A stretch of 64,000 nt of DNA from a virus, in IMG/VR virus record IMGVR_UViG_3300021964_009390, positions 62,001 to 126,000 of that record. The stretch is one strand, 5' to 3'. The notes beneath the pieces are model-generated. The model was not told the origin of the DNA and did no database searches. It saw only the letters and a program-made list of their open reading frames with translations. The translations under genes were made by a program, and so were the position numbers. The stretch's first letter is position 1, and every line of letters begins with the position of its first letter. Shown in pieces: positions 1-8,251 of the stretch.

Positions 1-1163
1 AAAAACGTGGCAAGCTGTTGTTGATAGACGACAATTTCGCGTATGACTCGCAAGGTCAAGGCTTCAACCGCGCTAAAACTGTGGTGGAAATGCTATGCAA
101 AATGTTCCATGTGACTTTCATGCCAACTAACTATCGACCATGTGATCATGATCGAATAGAACATTACCATACGTTGGGTGTGAATGTGGTGCTGGAGCGT
201 CGCGATCATCATGGTATGAAAATATTTGATGTGGTGGGTGAACATATAAAGCAACATGCCGGTGAATACGATGTGATATATTTCAGCCGACCTCACAACT
301 TTGGATATGTGATAGATTACTGCCGCGAGCATTCTCCATCTAGCAAAATAGTGTATGATGCAGAAGCGTTGTTTTACAAGCGTATACAAGCTCAATACAA
401 CACCACCGGGCAGATCAGCATCTGGCCACCATGTGACACACCGTCACAGCAAGTGGTGGATCAAGAGAAGGCAAAAGAATTTGACATGTTGTCCAAAACG
501 GACAATGTTATTGTTGTGTCAGATTCAGAACGTGAAAGTGTGGTCAAAAACGTACCGGCTTTGAAGGGTAAAGTTGCAGTGTATGGACATGCTATACCAC
601 CTCGACCTACCGATAACAACTATCATGAGCGAGCGCACATGCTGTTTGTAGGTTCTTTCGGTAAGGATGACACACCCAATTCTGACGCCATGATACATTT
701 TGTGAACAACATGTTTGACAAGATACATGAACGTACCGGTAGCAAATTGTACATCATAGGTACAAACCCAACCGAGACCATTTTGTCTCTGACCAGTGAC
801 AAGGTGGAGGTTCTAGGTTATGTAGAGGACATAACACCGTACTACAATAATTGTCGATTGTTTGTGGCCCCACATCGCTTCGCCGGAGGTATACCATGGA
901 AAATATCGGAATCCATGTCGAGAGGTTTACCGGTCGTCATCACAAAACTACTGGCCGATCAGTTGGGTATCGGGAGAGAATGTTGCGGTGTGGGTGATAA
1001 CGATACTCAATTCATAAACCAAGCGGTACAAATATACAACTACTCAACCCGGTGGGACAATTGTAGGAACAAAAGCTTACAATACATAAAAAACACACAT
1101 GACCCCATGACACATAGAAAGCAGCTACTAAACAGTATAAACAAGGCATTAAAAACACCATGA
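1..1163 (+). CDS. Glycosyltransferase, GT-B/GT4-like (5' end outside window)
   Basis: The reading frame is open to the left edge (codons from base 3: K-R-G-K-L-L-L-I-D-D), so the first in-window start at base 18 is probably internal and the N-terminus is missing. The visible 380 residues have GT-B architecture: an N-terminal Rossmann part, then VIVVSDSERE, a substrate/nucleotide-sugar half with LFVGSFG, LYIIGTNPT, VEVLGYVEDI, and the late KISESMSRGLPVV segment that matches the donor-sugar binding region of GT family 4. Expected role: transfer of a sugar from a nucleotide donor to a glycan. It overlaps the next sulfotransferase by ATGA, so sugar addition and sulfation are probably co-translated. 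Confidence 0.75.
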   Translation, partial: KRGKLLLIDDNFAYDSQGQGFNRAKTVVEMLCKMFHVTFMPTNYRPCDHDRIEHYHTLGVNVVLERRDHHGMKIFDVVGEHIKQHAGEYDVIYFSRPHNFGYVIDYCREHSPSSKIVYDAEALFYKRIQAQYNTTGQISIWPPCDTPSQQVVDQEKAKEFDMLSKTDNVIVVSDSERESVVKNVPALKGKVAVYGHAIPPRPTDNNYHERAHMLFVGSFGKDDTPNSDAMIHFVNNMFDKIHERTGSKLYIIGTNPTETILSLTSDKVEVLGYVEDITPYYNNCRLFVAPHRFAGGIPWKISESMSRGLPVVITKLLADQLGIGRECCGVGDNDTQFINQAVQIYNYSTRWDNCRNKSLQYIKNTHDPMTHRKQLLNSINKALKTP

Positions 1164-1945
1164 AAAAATATAAAGACAACTTTTTAATTATGTGCGAGTC
1201 ACGGACCGGTAGTACCATGTTGAGTACTGCACTCTGGAACCATCCGCAGGTGTGCATGCATGGAGAGATATTGCAACCTCGGCAGTTCAATAAACAAAAA
1301 CGCGATGACAAATTAGAATTTTTCGGGCTGAGCTACGATACACCAGGAGCTTTGCTCGATCTGTTACGTGATGAGCTGGTGAATGATCCGGTAAAATATA
1401 TAAGCAGGTACGGTTTCTATACCGGTAGATACAAACGTGGAGGTTTCAAATTTAAATATGAAGAGATGTCATGTGGATTGTTTGATCCAGTATTAGAGTT
1501 TATAGTCACACATCCGGAGATCAAAATAATACATTTGACCCGGGACAATCTGTGGCACCGGTATAGATCTTCATATGTAGCCACAAAAATTACAAAACAA
1601 TACAACTCGGTAACAGACACGATATCAATCGATACTGACACTGACAAGGTCAAATTGAATATACAAGATATTGAATCGAGTTTCAAGCGGACAGTTCAAT
1701 GGCAAAGGAAATATAGAAACATGTTCAAACACCATGCGATGTTAAACATAACATACGAATCACTCCTGGCTGACCCGCAAGGAACTTTTGACCAAGTGAC
1801 CGGTTTCTTAAAAATATCCAACCAAAAATGGAAACCATGGACAAAGCAAGTACAACCAGTACAGGACGATGACATAATCCGAAACATGGATAAGATCAGA
1901 GAGCATTTCATTTCCAGTAAATACGGTGTATATTTCGATAAATAA
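1160..1945 (+). CDS. Sulfotransferase (Stf0 / Sulfotransfer_3-like)
   Basis: 261 residues. The N-terminal FLIMCESRTGSTML is the 5'-phosphosulfate-binding loop of PAPS-dependent sulfotransferases, and IIHLTRDNLWHRYRSSYVA is the 3'-phosphate-binding segment (R...S). Inferred role: transfer of sulfate from PAPS to a sugar hydroxyl. It belongs to a different subfamily from the short Sulfotransfer_2 proteins further along the island and lacks their shared C-terminal tail. Its start overlaps the upstream glycosyltransferase stop (ATGA), indicating translational coupling. Confidence 0.8.
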   Translation: MKKYKDNFLIMCESRTGSTMLSTALWNHPQVCMHGEILQPRQFNKQKRDDKLEFFGLSYDTPGALLDLLRDELVNDPVKYISRYGFYTGRYKRGGFKFKYEEMSCGLFDPVLEFIVTHPEIKIIHLTRDNLWHRYRSSYVATKITKQYNSVTDTISIDTDTDKVKLNIQDIESSFKRTVQWQRKYRNMFKHHAMLNITYESLLADPQGTFDQVTGFLKISNQKWKPWTKQVQPVQDDDIIRNMDKIREHFISSKYGVYFDK

Positions 1946-1969
1946 TATTATTGATGAATCTTAAAAAAA

Positions 1970-1977
1970 AATAAATA
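1970..1977 (+). promoter_or_regulatory. Late-type promoter box AATAAATA
   Basis: An AATAAATA octamer lies in a 75-base gap before the next glycosyltransferase and resembles the T4 late consensus TATAAATA. It would start RNA near 1983, leaving a 38-nt leader. That leader holds an eight-codon ATG..TAA reading frame at 1991-2017. Confidence 0.45.
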
Positions 1978-2020
1978 CTATTATATCAATATGGACAGCT
2001 CGGGTGGAAAGATTTAACAA

Positions 2021-2989
2021 ATGAATGTAGGTTTTTTTACACCTGGATTTAACTACCGCGGTACAGGAGTCGCGATATATGATTATGCAAACTACAATGA
2101 AAGTATCTTAGGTAATCAATCGTATATAATATCTTGCGGCACCGGGGCAAGTAGCGACATCCGTCGTAAGTTTGAGGACCGGTTCGGTGACAGAATGCTA
2201 GGGTGTGGTCATTCTAAATCAAAGCTAGAGTCGCATCTGAACGATCATAACATCACTCATCTATACCGGCTTATCGCAGGAACCAAGTGCGAATTCGAAA
2301 ACCCGGATAACCCTAGGGAGCTGAGTACCATGGTCAAGGAGTGTATACATTGTGTTTTCAACGCTAGCGAACCTCATGGTGATGTCTATGCCGCTATATC
2401 AGATCAAGTCAAAGGATATCATGCATCTGTACCGGTAGTACCTCATATGATATCGTTACCCAACGATACACATAATTTGAGAGCAGAACTAAATATACCT
2501 GATACTGCAACAGTATTTGGTGGTTATGGTGGTAAATGTAAATTTAGTATTCAAGCGGCACGAGATGCTGTTTATCAAGTCGCGAAAGCTCGGACTGATA
2601 TATATTTCCTCTTCGCGAATTTTGATAGATTCTGTGAACATTTACCTAACATTATACATGTACCAACTATATACAATGTAGATGATAAAGTGAGTTTCAT
2701 AAACACATGTGACGCGATGCTGTGGGCCCGTAATGATGGAGAAACGTTTGGTATAGCTATTGGTGAATTTTCCTCAAAAAACAAACCGGTGATTGCAAAA
2801 AAATGCGGTAAGTTAGCCCATGCAAACATTTTAAAGAACAAGGGTATATGGTATGAAGGCAAACAGGATTTAATTGATATATTGCACGCGTTTGATAGGT
2901 GCAAATCTGTAACCGGTGACTGGAATGCATATACTGATTATACACCGGAAAAGGTAATAAATATATTTAACAAAGTATTTTTGAAATGA
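2021..2989 (+). CDS. Glycosyltransferase, GT4-like
   Basis: 322 residues. The N-terminus MNVGFFTPGFNYRGTGVAIYDYA has the glycine-rich donor-fold opening of GT-B enzymes. The C-terminal half contains FINTCDAMLWARNDGETFG, which corresponds to the conserved DxxxxPSxxExFG-type region of GT4 enzymes. It ends with an ATGA overlap into the next sulfotransferase, so it is part of the same operon. The exact sugar specificity cannot be read from the sequence. Confidence 0.7.
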   Translation: MNVGFFTPGFNYRGTGVAIYDYANYNESILGNQSYIISCGTGASSDIRRKFEDRFGDRMLGCGHSKSKLESHLNDHNITHLYRLIAGTKCEFENPDNPRELSTMVKECIHCVFNASEPHGDVYAAISDQVKGYHASVPVVPHMISLPNDTHNLRAELNIPDTATVFGGYGGKCKFSIQAARDAVYQVAKARTDIYFLFANFDRFCEHLPNIIHVPTIYNVDDKVSFINTCDAMLWARNDGETFGIAIGEFSSKNKPVIAKKCGKLAHANILKNKGIWYEGKQDLIDILHAFDRCKSVTGDWNAYTDYTPEKVINIFNKVFLK

Positions 2990-3591
2990 TAAACCATGAG
3001 CACAAATGTATTTTTATACATATACCAAAATGTGGTGGGTCTAGTGTTGAACGACATATAGATAACCGAGACTGGTGGGTACATGCCCCGGCGGAGAAAC
3101 ATTTAACCGCCAATGATGCACGGAACAAATATGCGCAATATTGGGATGATTATTTTAAGTTTTCTATAGTACGTAACCCGTATGATATAGAAGTCTCATG
3201 GTACCATTTCAAAAAACACCCATTTATCCATGGACGGGAGATAGGCTTTTCAGAGTTTATCAAAGACGAGAGTATTAACACAGTAGCGAAAATTAGTCAC
3301 GGTCTTACGGACAAAAGATGGGAGAATATTATACCGAGTGTTACCGACTGCTATGAGTATTTGTCTATTGACGATACTATCGCGATGGATTATATCGGTA
3401 AACTCGAAAATATTCGACAAGACTTCAATACAATCTGTGACAAAATAGGGATACCACGGCAACAACTTCTACATGTAAACAAAACAAACCACAAACACTA
3501 CACTGAATACTATGATGATGAAACAAAGCAAATCGTTGCGGAAAAATACGCAAAAGACATTGAGTATTTTGGTTATGAATTTGGAGAATGA
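2986..3591 (+). CDS. Sulfotransferase family 2 (Sulfotransfer_2), tail-module type
   Basis: 201 residues. IFIHIPKCGGSSVERH is the PAPS 5'-phosphosulfate loop and FSIVRNPYDIEVSWY the 3'-phosphate-binding segment. The last 40 residues carry the shared tail module (CDKIGIPRQQL, then HYTEYYDDETKQIVAEKYA, then GYEFGE) found in six other genes of this window. The DNA coding for the end of the tail (TTTGGAGAATGAGGG) also places a GGAG ribosome-binding sequence immediately before the next start at 3595. Likely sulfates a surface glycan. Confidence 0.85.
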   Translation: MINHEHKCIFIHIPKCGGSSVERHIDNRDWWVHAPAEKHLTANDARNKYAQYWDDYFKFSIVRNPYDIEVSWYHFKKHPFIHGREIGFSEFIKDESINTVAKISHGLTDKRWENIIPSVTDCYEYLSIDDTIAMDYIGKLENIRQDFNTICDKIGIPRQQLLHVNKTNHKHYTEYYDDETKQIVAEKYAKDIEYFGYEFGE

Positions 3592-3594
3592 GGG

Positions 3595-4209
3595 ATGATA
3601 AGTCATAAACATAAATTTGTATTTATATGCGCCCCTAAAACGGGAAGCACTTCAGTATCAAAAGCATTAGATGAATATTGTATTAAATTTTCACCTCGTA
3701 AAAAGCATTTTACATATTCTGAGTATTTGGATAACAAACGGGTTGGTGAAACGGTTAATAAAGATTATTTTTTCTTTGCATTTGTGAGAAATCCATTTGA
3801 TAGACTTGTGTCACAATTCAAATTTACGGGAAAGAAATGGTGGAAGAAAGCAGGACTTTCGCAATCCTCGTTGTGTTTTGAAAATTATGTTAAGCAAATA
3901 GTTGCCTGCAACTTACCATTTTCTGTTCATCGATACAATTCAAAAATAAAATCAGATCAAACAGATAAAGATTGGTCACAATTGCAGTTTCTAAGTGAAG
4001 ACATAGATTTCATCGGAAGATATGAAAACCTCCAAGAAGACTTTAATATTGTGTGCGACAAAATTGGAATTCCAAAACAACAACTTCCACACAAAAATGC
4101 CACAAAACACAAACACTACACCGAATACTACGATGATGAAACTCGTCAACTTGTTGCGGAAAAGTATGCAAAAGACATTGAGTTGTTCGGATACAAATTT
4201 GGAGAATAA
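3595..4209 (+). CDS. Sulfotransferase family 2, tail-module type
   Basis: 204 residues. FVFICAPKTGSTSVSKAL is the PAPS-binding loop and FAFVRNPFDRLVSQF the second signature. The shared tail ends GYKFGE. The terminal bases TTTGGAGAATAAGATG both encode this end and bring a GGAG ribosome-binding site to the ATG of the next gene; the same string recurs at the end of the relic at 4755-4892. Composition is more AT-rich than the glycosyltransferase at 2021, consistent with separate origins inside one operon. Confidence 0.85.
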   Translation: MISHKHKFVFICAPKTGSTSVSKALDEYCIKFSPRKKHFTYSEYLDNKRVGETVNKDYFFFAFVRNPFDRLVSQFKFTGKKWWKKAGLSQSSLCFENYVKQIVACNLPFSVHRYNSKIKSDQTDKDWSQLQFLSEDIDFIGRYENLQEDFNIVCDKIGIPKQQLPHKNATKHKHYTEYYDDETRQLVAEKYAKDIELFGYKFGE

Positions 4210-4210
4210 G

Positions 4211-4780
4211 ATGGATAAGAAGACTGCAATATCACTTGGAAATGTATGTACCTCGGCAGTATACGGTTTACGGGAAGGCTTAAGACCATCCAAGAAGGGT
4301 GGGTACAAAACATGTCCTTTTGATCTGATGTGTACAAACATAGATGGTATAATAGATTGTTTAAATACGGATTTTAAATACTTTTGTGATCCCAAATTTC
4401 TGAAAGTAAAAGATCTAGGAACTGAAAATGGTGAAGACCGATTCATGATTAGACATACAAAGTATAAATGGAAATTCAACCACGAATCATTTGCTCCTGG
4501 TGAAGCATATTTGTACGCACGTGAAAACTGGGAAAATGGTGTTTATACGTTTGTAAATAATAATTTCGAGAAACTCGTTGAGAGATACACAAAACGGATT
4601 GATAATTTTAAATATTATTGTGAATCTGATTACTATGTAACTTTCATTTTGCAGTTATGTCGTGAAGAATATTCGGATGGACTTATGGAGCGATTACATG
4701 ATGCAATAAAAACTAGATTTTCAAAATTGGAATATGAGATAAAGGTTATATCAAATGACTACAAGATTAGGAAGAAATAA
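4211..4780 (+). CDS. DUF1796-like protein (putative papain-like cysteine peptidase fold)
   Basis: The ATG at 4211 is chosen because it follows the GGAG of the upstream tail and begins the domain; an in-frame extension back to 4022 is antisense-like shadow of the sulfotransferase. 189 residues. The N-terminal AISLGNVCTSAVYGLREGLR followed by YKTCPFDLMCTN matches the SLGxxC...LR..GLR...PFDW opening of DUF1796 proteins, which occur in polysaccharide biosynthesis clusters. The family's enzymatic role is not established. The 3' end overlaps the sulfotransferase relic by 26 bases. Confidence 0.65.
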   Translation: MDKKTAISLGNVCTSAVYGLREGLRPSKKGGYKTCPFDLMCTNIDGIIDCLNTDFKYFCDPKFLKVKDLGTENGEDRFMIRHTKYKWKFNHESFAPGEAYLYARENWENGVYTFVNNNFEKLVERYTKRIDNFKYYCESDYYVTFILQLCREEYSDGLMERLHDAIKTRFSKLEYEIKVISNDYKIRKK

Positions 4781-4892
4781 ACATATAATAATTCATGTTG
4801 CACCACCAAAGACTGACGATGAAACAAAATCTACCGTTGCGGAAAAATTTGCAAAAGACATTGAATATTTCGGATACAAATTTGGAGAATAA
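4755..4892 (+). pseudogene. Sulfotransferase reduced to start and tail by in-frame deletion
   Basis: A 45-codon reading frame begins NKHIIIHVAPPKT, the opening of a sulfotransferase PAPS loop nearly identical in DNA to the start of the gene at 5760. It then jumps directly in frame to DDETKSTVAEKFAKDIEY and GYKFGE, the shared tail module. About 150-280 codons of catalytic core are absent. It therefore looks like a recombination product joining the 5' end of one sulfotransferase to the 3' tail of another. It ends with the same GGAGAATAAGATG string as the gene at 3595. No catalytic function is expected. Confidence 0.8.
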
Positions 4893-4895
4893 GAT

Positions 4896-5675
4896 GTGAG
4901 ATATAAGAAGCAGATCGGATATTCCCCTACAAGGACCCACTGGTCCAAGGCGTATTATCATATTGTAATTGATTACCTTGGGGCTCTATATAAATTTATT
5001 GACACAGATTTAACAAATTATAATTTAGTTTTCCATCCATGTTGGAGGAGTAAAAAATTTGCAGAACAGTGGACCAACATTGTTGTACCTGAACTAAAAA
5101 ATTCAGTTGTATATCACAAGAGATTGAAAAATTTAGAAGAATCTATTGTGATTGATTCGAAAATATCAATTGACAGTGATAAAATGCCACATAAACACAA
5201 AGAAAACATTGTTTTATTTTTAAGAAAAAAAGTAAATGATTATCTGATAGGAATAGAAACAAAACAAAATAAAATGCTTTTGATAAAAAGAACAAAAATT
5301 AGGTGTACTAACAACTTTGATGAACTTTTAATTTTATGCAAAAAATATTGTGACAAATTAAATCTTGAACTTGATGTATTTGATGATTCGGAAAATCTTG
5401 GAAGTGTGGGGGAACAATTACAGAGATACAGATCATCAAAAATTGTCATTGGACAGCATGGTGCAGGATTTATTAATTTGCTTGCCTGTCTACGGAACGT
5501 ACATTTTATTGAATTTAAATCAATATGCAGAGGACCCCGTGGGAATAAACAAGATCCAGTGTGCTTTGAGGTAATGGCTAATATATTAGGAATTTCTCAC
5601 CAATGTATACAGAACAACGAAAATCAAGATATTGATTTAAATCAAGTCAATAAATACCTAGAGGAGGTAACATAA
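4896..5675 (+). CDS. Glycosyltransferase family 61-like (DUF563)
   Basis: 259 residues. The signature VIGQHGAGFINLLACLRNVHFIEF corresponds to the GxHGAxLxN...E region conserved in GT61 enzymes. The start is assigned to GTG at 4896, directly behind the GGAG supplied by the relic's tail; the adjacent ATG is followed at once by TGA. The protein begins abruptly, so a recombination event may have trimmed the original N-terminus. AT-rich and lysine-rich compared with the first genes of the island. Probable role: sugar transfer (xylosyl- or similar) in surface glycan assembly. Confidence 0.7.
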   Translation: MRYKKQIGYSPTRTHWSKAYYHIVIDYLGALYKFIDTDLTNYNLVFHPCWRSKKFAEQWTNIVVPELKNSVVYHKRLKNLEESIVIDSKISIDSDKMPHKHKENIVLFLRKKVNDYLIGIETKQNKMLLIKRTKIRCTNNFDELLILCKKYCDKLNLELDVFDDSENLGSVGEQLQRYRSSKIVIGQHGAGFINLLACLRNVHFIEFKSICRGPRGNKQDPVCFEVMANILGISHQCIQNNENQDIDLNQVNKYLEEVT

Positions 5676-5759
5676 CTTTGATTGCCGGAAGTTATTTTTA
5701 CAATTCACACTTGTTACGAAGACGATACATTGATTCAGATATAAATGAAATTTCCAATA

Positions 5760-6767
5760 ATGAAAAATAAACATATAATAATTCATGTTGGACCAGCAAA
5801 AACTGGAACATCTGCATTACAATATTTTTTATTAAAAAATCGCGAAGAACTCGAGAAAGCTGGATACTATTATCCGGATCACCGGGTAGATCAAAACGGT
5901 GTAGGTGGAGGTCATGCGAATCCACGTAGATTTAATATTAAAAATATCATAAACAATTTTTTAGAATCAAATTCAAAACATCATACATTAATATTATCAT
6001 CAGAAGACTTCTTCGTAAAGATAAACGAACTCAATAAAATATGCGCAAGTATTAAGTTTGTCTCGTTTTATCGTTGTAGTATTTACCAGTCATTATCCGG
6101 TTATATTCAAAAAATAAAACGTAAAAATCAAACCGATAAATTTAAACGGCACAAAATAGATAGATCGCCTAATGATACCCACCTTGATAATTTGAAAATT
6201 AAAAATATTAATTACACAATAATTCCGTATATGTTCGATTTTGATAACACTTGGTCAATTGTTAATGAATTTTTGAGGTTTATTGATAATAGTAACGTAT
6301 TGAGTCATATGTATGAAAACAAAATAAAAATTGTGAATCCATCATACTGTATAGAGGCAATAGAACTTAAGAGGTTTATTAATAACAATATTAACGATAT
6401 CAACGTTGATAATAATAAATCTACCATACTTGAGTTGGATGTAATACTACAGAAATTTACAGAGGGTGTGAATGATTTTTCTTTTTTAAAAGATGAACAA
6501 TTTGAAGAAAATAAAAAAATAGAAATATTGTTTTTAGAAAATATAATTATAAATTACAAACAACCGCAATTGAAAGTGATTTTAAATCATATGCAAAAAT
6601 CTAAAAATAAAAAATTTATAACACAACAATTATCAAAACAACAAATTGTTAAAATAGTGAAACATATTGCAAATGAGGATATAAACATACTTAAAAATAT
6701 TTTGCCTTATATTTCAAAAGATACGAATAATCCAATATACATAGAGATTAAAAATATTATCGAATGA
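5760..6767 (+). CDS. Sulfotransferase-like protein
   Basis: The start at ATG 5760 is preferred over 5745 because MKNKHIIIHVGPAKTGTSALQ is the canonical opening of the family (PAPS loop GPAKTGTSALQ). 335 residues. The region around VSFYRCSIYQSLSGYIQ occupies the place of the 3'-phosphate segment (normally R-x-P/R...S). The C-terminal half is very rich in Asn, Ile and Lys and has no recognisable tail module. Very AT-rich DNA. Between the previous stop and this start, 5677-5769 holds an open frame of about 30 codons that may be another relic. Confidence 0.65.
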   Translation: MKNKHIIIHVGPAKTGTSALQYFLLKNREELEKAGYYYPDHRVDQNGVGGGHANPRRFNIKNIINNFLESNSKHHTLILSSEDFFVKINELNKICASIKFVSFYRCSIYQSLSGYIQKIKRKNQTDKFKRHKIDRSPNDTHLDNLKIKNINYTIIPYMFDFDNTWSIVNEFLRFIDNSNVLSHMYENKIKIVNPSYCIEAIELKRFINNNINDINVDNNKSTILELDVILQKFTEGVNDFSFLKDEQFEENKKIEILFLENIIINYKQPQLKVILNHMQKSKNKKFITQQLSKQQIVKIVKHIANEDINILKNILPYISKDTNNPIYIEIKNIIE

Positions 6768-6774
6768 TCACAAG

Positions 6775-6942
6775 ATGAAATATTATTATATAAATTTGAG
6801 AAGTTCAACAGAACGCAGTGAGCATATGGAGAGATTGACAGACTATACACTGGTTATGTAGAACATAGCTACTGCATTAACAACATGATCCTGTGGAGAC
6901 GCAACGTTGAGTCGGATATCAATCGAGTGTCAAGAAAATAAT
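6775..6942 (+). pseudogene. Remnant of a family 25 glycosyltransferase
   Basis: ATG 6775 opens MKYYYINLRSSTERSEHMER, which matches the N-terminus of LPS-type GT25 enzymes (INL..S..R..H...), but a stop follows after 28 codons at 6861. A second frame then reads on (VEHSYCINNMILWRRNVES) to a stop near 6942. This looks like a truncated, frame-disrupted glycosyltransferase at the right edge of the glycan island. Confidence 0.5.
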
Positions 6943-6952
6943 GTAACATGAG

Positions 6953-6981
6953 TTGCGTAATTGCATGACACACTATATTAT
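6953..6981 (+). promoter_or_regulatory. Sigma70-type promoter, predicted leaderless
   Basis: TTGCGT, a 17-bp spacer and TATTAT. The -10 ends exactly 6 nt before GTG 6988, placing +1 on the start codon. Confidence 0.7.
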
Positions 6982-6987
6982 ATAGGT

Positions 6988-7221
6988 GTGTTTAAAAACA
7001 AAGCAGCATGGCGAGAAGCGATAAGTGACACGGTCATAGGTACCGTAATCAACTTTCCGCTCAACATGCTGGCCATGTGGTTCATATTCAAAGCAGAACT
7101 GACCGTATTGCAATCATCTGCGCTATTGTGGTTCATATTCACCAGCGTGGCTATTGTACGTAAATACTGTTTGAGAGTTTACTTTGAAAAAAAGTCAAAA
7201 GAAATAGTTGACTCAGAATAA
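6988..7221 (+). CDS. DUF7220-like small phage membrane protein
   Basis: 77 residues starting at GTG 6988. This start is chosen because the promoter -10 lies 6 nt upstream and because the family begins near KAAWREAISDTVIG. The sequence INFPLNMLAMWFIF, a second hydrophobic stretch and FTSVAIVRKYCLRVYF match the two-helix DUF7220 phage proteins (INFPLN...VRKY..R..F). Function unknown; two membrane segments predicted at about residues 15-34 and 41-58. Confidence 0.7.
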   Translation: MFKNKAAWREAISDTVIGTVINFPLNMLAMWFIFKAELTVLQSSALLWFIFTSVAIVRKYCLRVYFEKKSKEIVDSE

Positions 7222-7237
7222 TAAGCCTATATACTAT
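7208..7237 (+). promoter_or_regulatory. Sigma70-type promoter for the structured non-coding segment
   Basis: TTGACT, 18-bp spacer and TACTAT, predicting +1 near 7244. It is embedded in the 3' end of the preceding gene and is followed by about 700 nt with no convincing gene. Confidence 0.55.
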
Positions 7238-7243
7238 ATAAGT

Positions 7244-7965
7244 ATACGCCGCTGAGGTGGCATCGTTCTTTCACAATCAAATCAATTTAATTTATCAGAT
7301 CGACGGATCTGATAATGGGACGCTAGTAGAAGGAGCAACCTTAGCTCCACTAGCACACATGTCCTCGCTGCGGCGGGGGGTCGACGATCTAGTGATTGAG
7401 GCTAGCTGAAGGACAGCGATGTGGATACAATCCATCATGTGGTACATGTCTGCCAACCCTATAACTGAACTATAGGTATGATTCCTGGAGGTGAGCTGTA
7501 AAAGGCAAGGCCTTCCTTTGTCGCATAACAATGGATCTAGGAACATAGTGCGAACAAGATCTCGGTAGTAGAGGCTCAACGATCAAGTGATTCAGAGCGG
7601 GTTAAACACCCATCAAGTTGCAGAATCATTCTGGCGGTAACTAGAGACATGTTGAGAGAAGGCTGAAGAGTAGTCTCTCCCCAATCAATTTCATAAGGTG
7701 GTAACTGCGTAGCGGGCGCTGCCTTTAATTTGAATCCGGAACACCGGCTGTCTGTCACAACCCGCGGGACCCACTATATTAATATCCACGTCGTGTTACA
7801 CAGCAGCCGGTTTCCCCATTTTAACTTTGAGCGACACATGTGGGCCCGGAACGAACCACGGCGAGATAGAGCGCCCGGCAGGAACCGCGCAACCTGAACT
7901 CACGCTCCCTAGGCTCAACAATTTAGGTCGAAACACACACACTAATACAAAGAAAGGAAACAAAC
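7244..7965 (+). ncRNA. Candidate large structured non-coding RNA
   Basis: This is the longest stretch without a convincing gene. The reading frames present lack ribosome sites and phage-like composition. The plus strand holds many local hairpins: TTATCAGATC/GATCTGATAA (7293-7316, perfect 10 bp); CTAGT..GGAGC/GCTCC.CTAG (7323-7353); CCTCGC/GCGGGG (7363-7378); TGGAT/ATCCA (7421-7434); CCTATA/TATAGG (7458-7476). It is also more GC-rich than its neighbours, and AGGCTCAAC occurs at 7572 and 7912. A near-consensus promoter precedes it. No match to tmRNA, RNase P, rRNA or a group I intron core could be made by eye. Large ornate phage RNAs such as GOLLD and ROOL are the kind of family to compare with. 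The 3' end is not defined. Confidence 0.45.
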
Positions 7966-7970
7966 AAATC

Positions 7971-8177
7971 ATGGCAAGATCTGGATATGAAATACGTCTC
8001 GATGTGCTACGAATGGCAAAAGACCTGGCTGATGACCGATACCATCAGGAGCTGAACCGCCGGCAAGAAATTGCTACCCGGAACAACACTGAATGGTCAT
8101 TACCTAGCGACACAAGAGAGAAAGACTCTCTTAAAATCGCTGACGAGCTTTACGCCTTTGTAGAAGCGAAAGACTAA
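7971..8177 (+). CDS. Conserved small phage protein of unknown function
   Basis: 68 residues starting at ATG 7971, behind an AAAGGAAA ribosome site; an apparent upstream extension lies in the non-coding segment. The sequence MARSGYEIRLDVLRMAKDL...ELYAFVEAKD resembles a short, helical, charged protein common in T4-like marine phages. Function unknown. A strong terminator follows. Confidence 0.75.
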   Translation: MARSGYEIRLDVLRMAKDLADDRYHQELNRRQEIATRNNTEWSLPSDTREKDSLKIADELYAFVEAKD

Positions 8178-8191
8178 TCGCTCGACGAGCG

Positions 8192-8216
8192 ACCCACCTT
8201 CGGGTGGGTTTTTTTT
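8192..8216 (+). terminator. Rho-independent terminator
   Basis: ACCCACC, a TTCG tetraloop and GGTGGGT followed by a run of eight T, 14 nt after the stop at 8177. Confidence 0.9.
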
Positions 8217-8251
8217 GTGGAAATTGTAAGAACAAGCATATATAATAAGGT

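Noticed and set aside
7560-7680. Group I intron core or tmRNA
   Set aside because: An ACTAGAGAC / GTCTC pairing recalls intron P7, but the conserved R and S elements do not line up and no flanking exon gene exists; tmRNA tRNA-like ends and tag frame are missing.
7295-7758. Minus-strand frames in the non-genic region
   Set aside because: No ribosome site or promoter and no protein-like composition; the hairpins and plus-strand promoter fit an RNA better.
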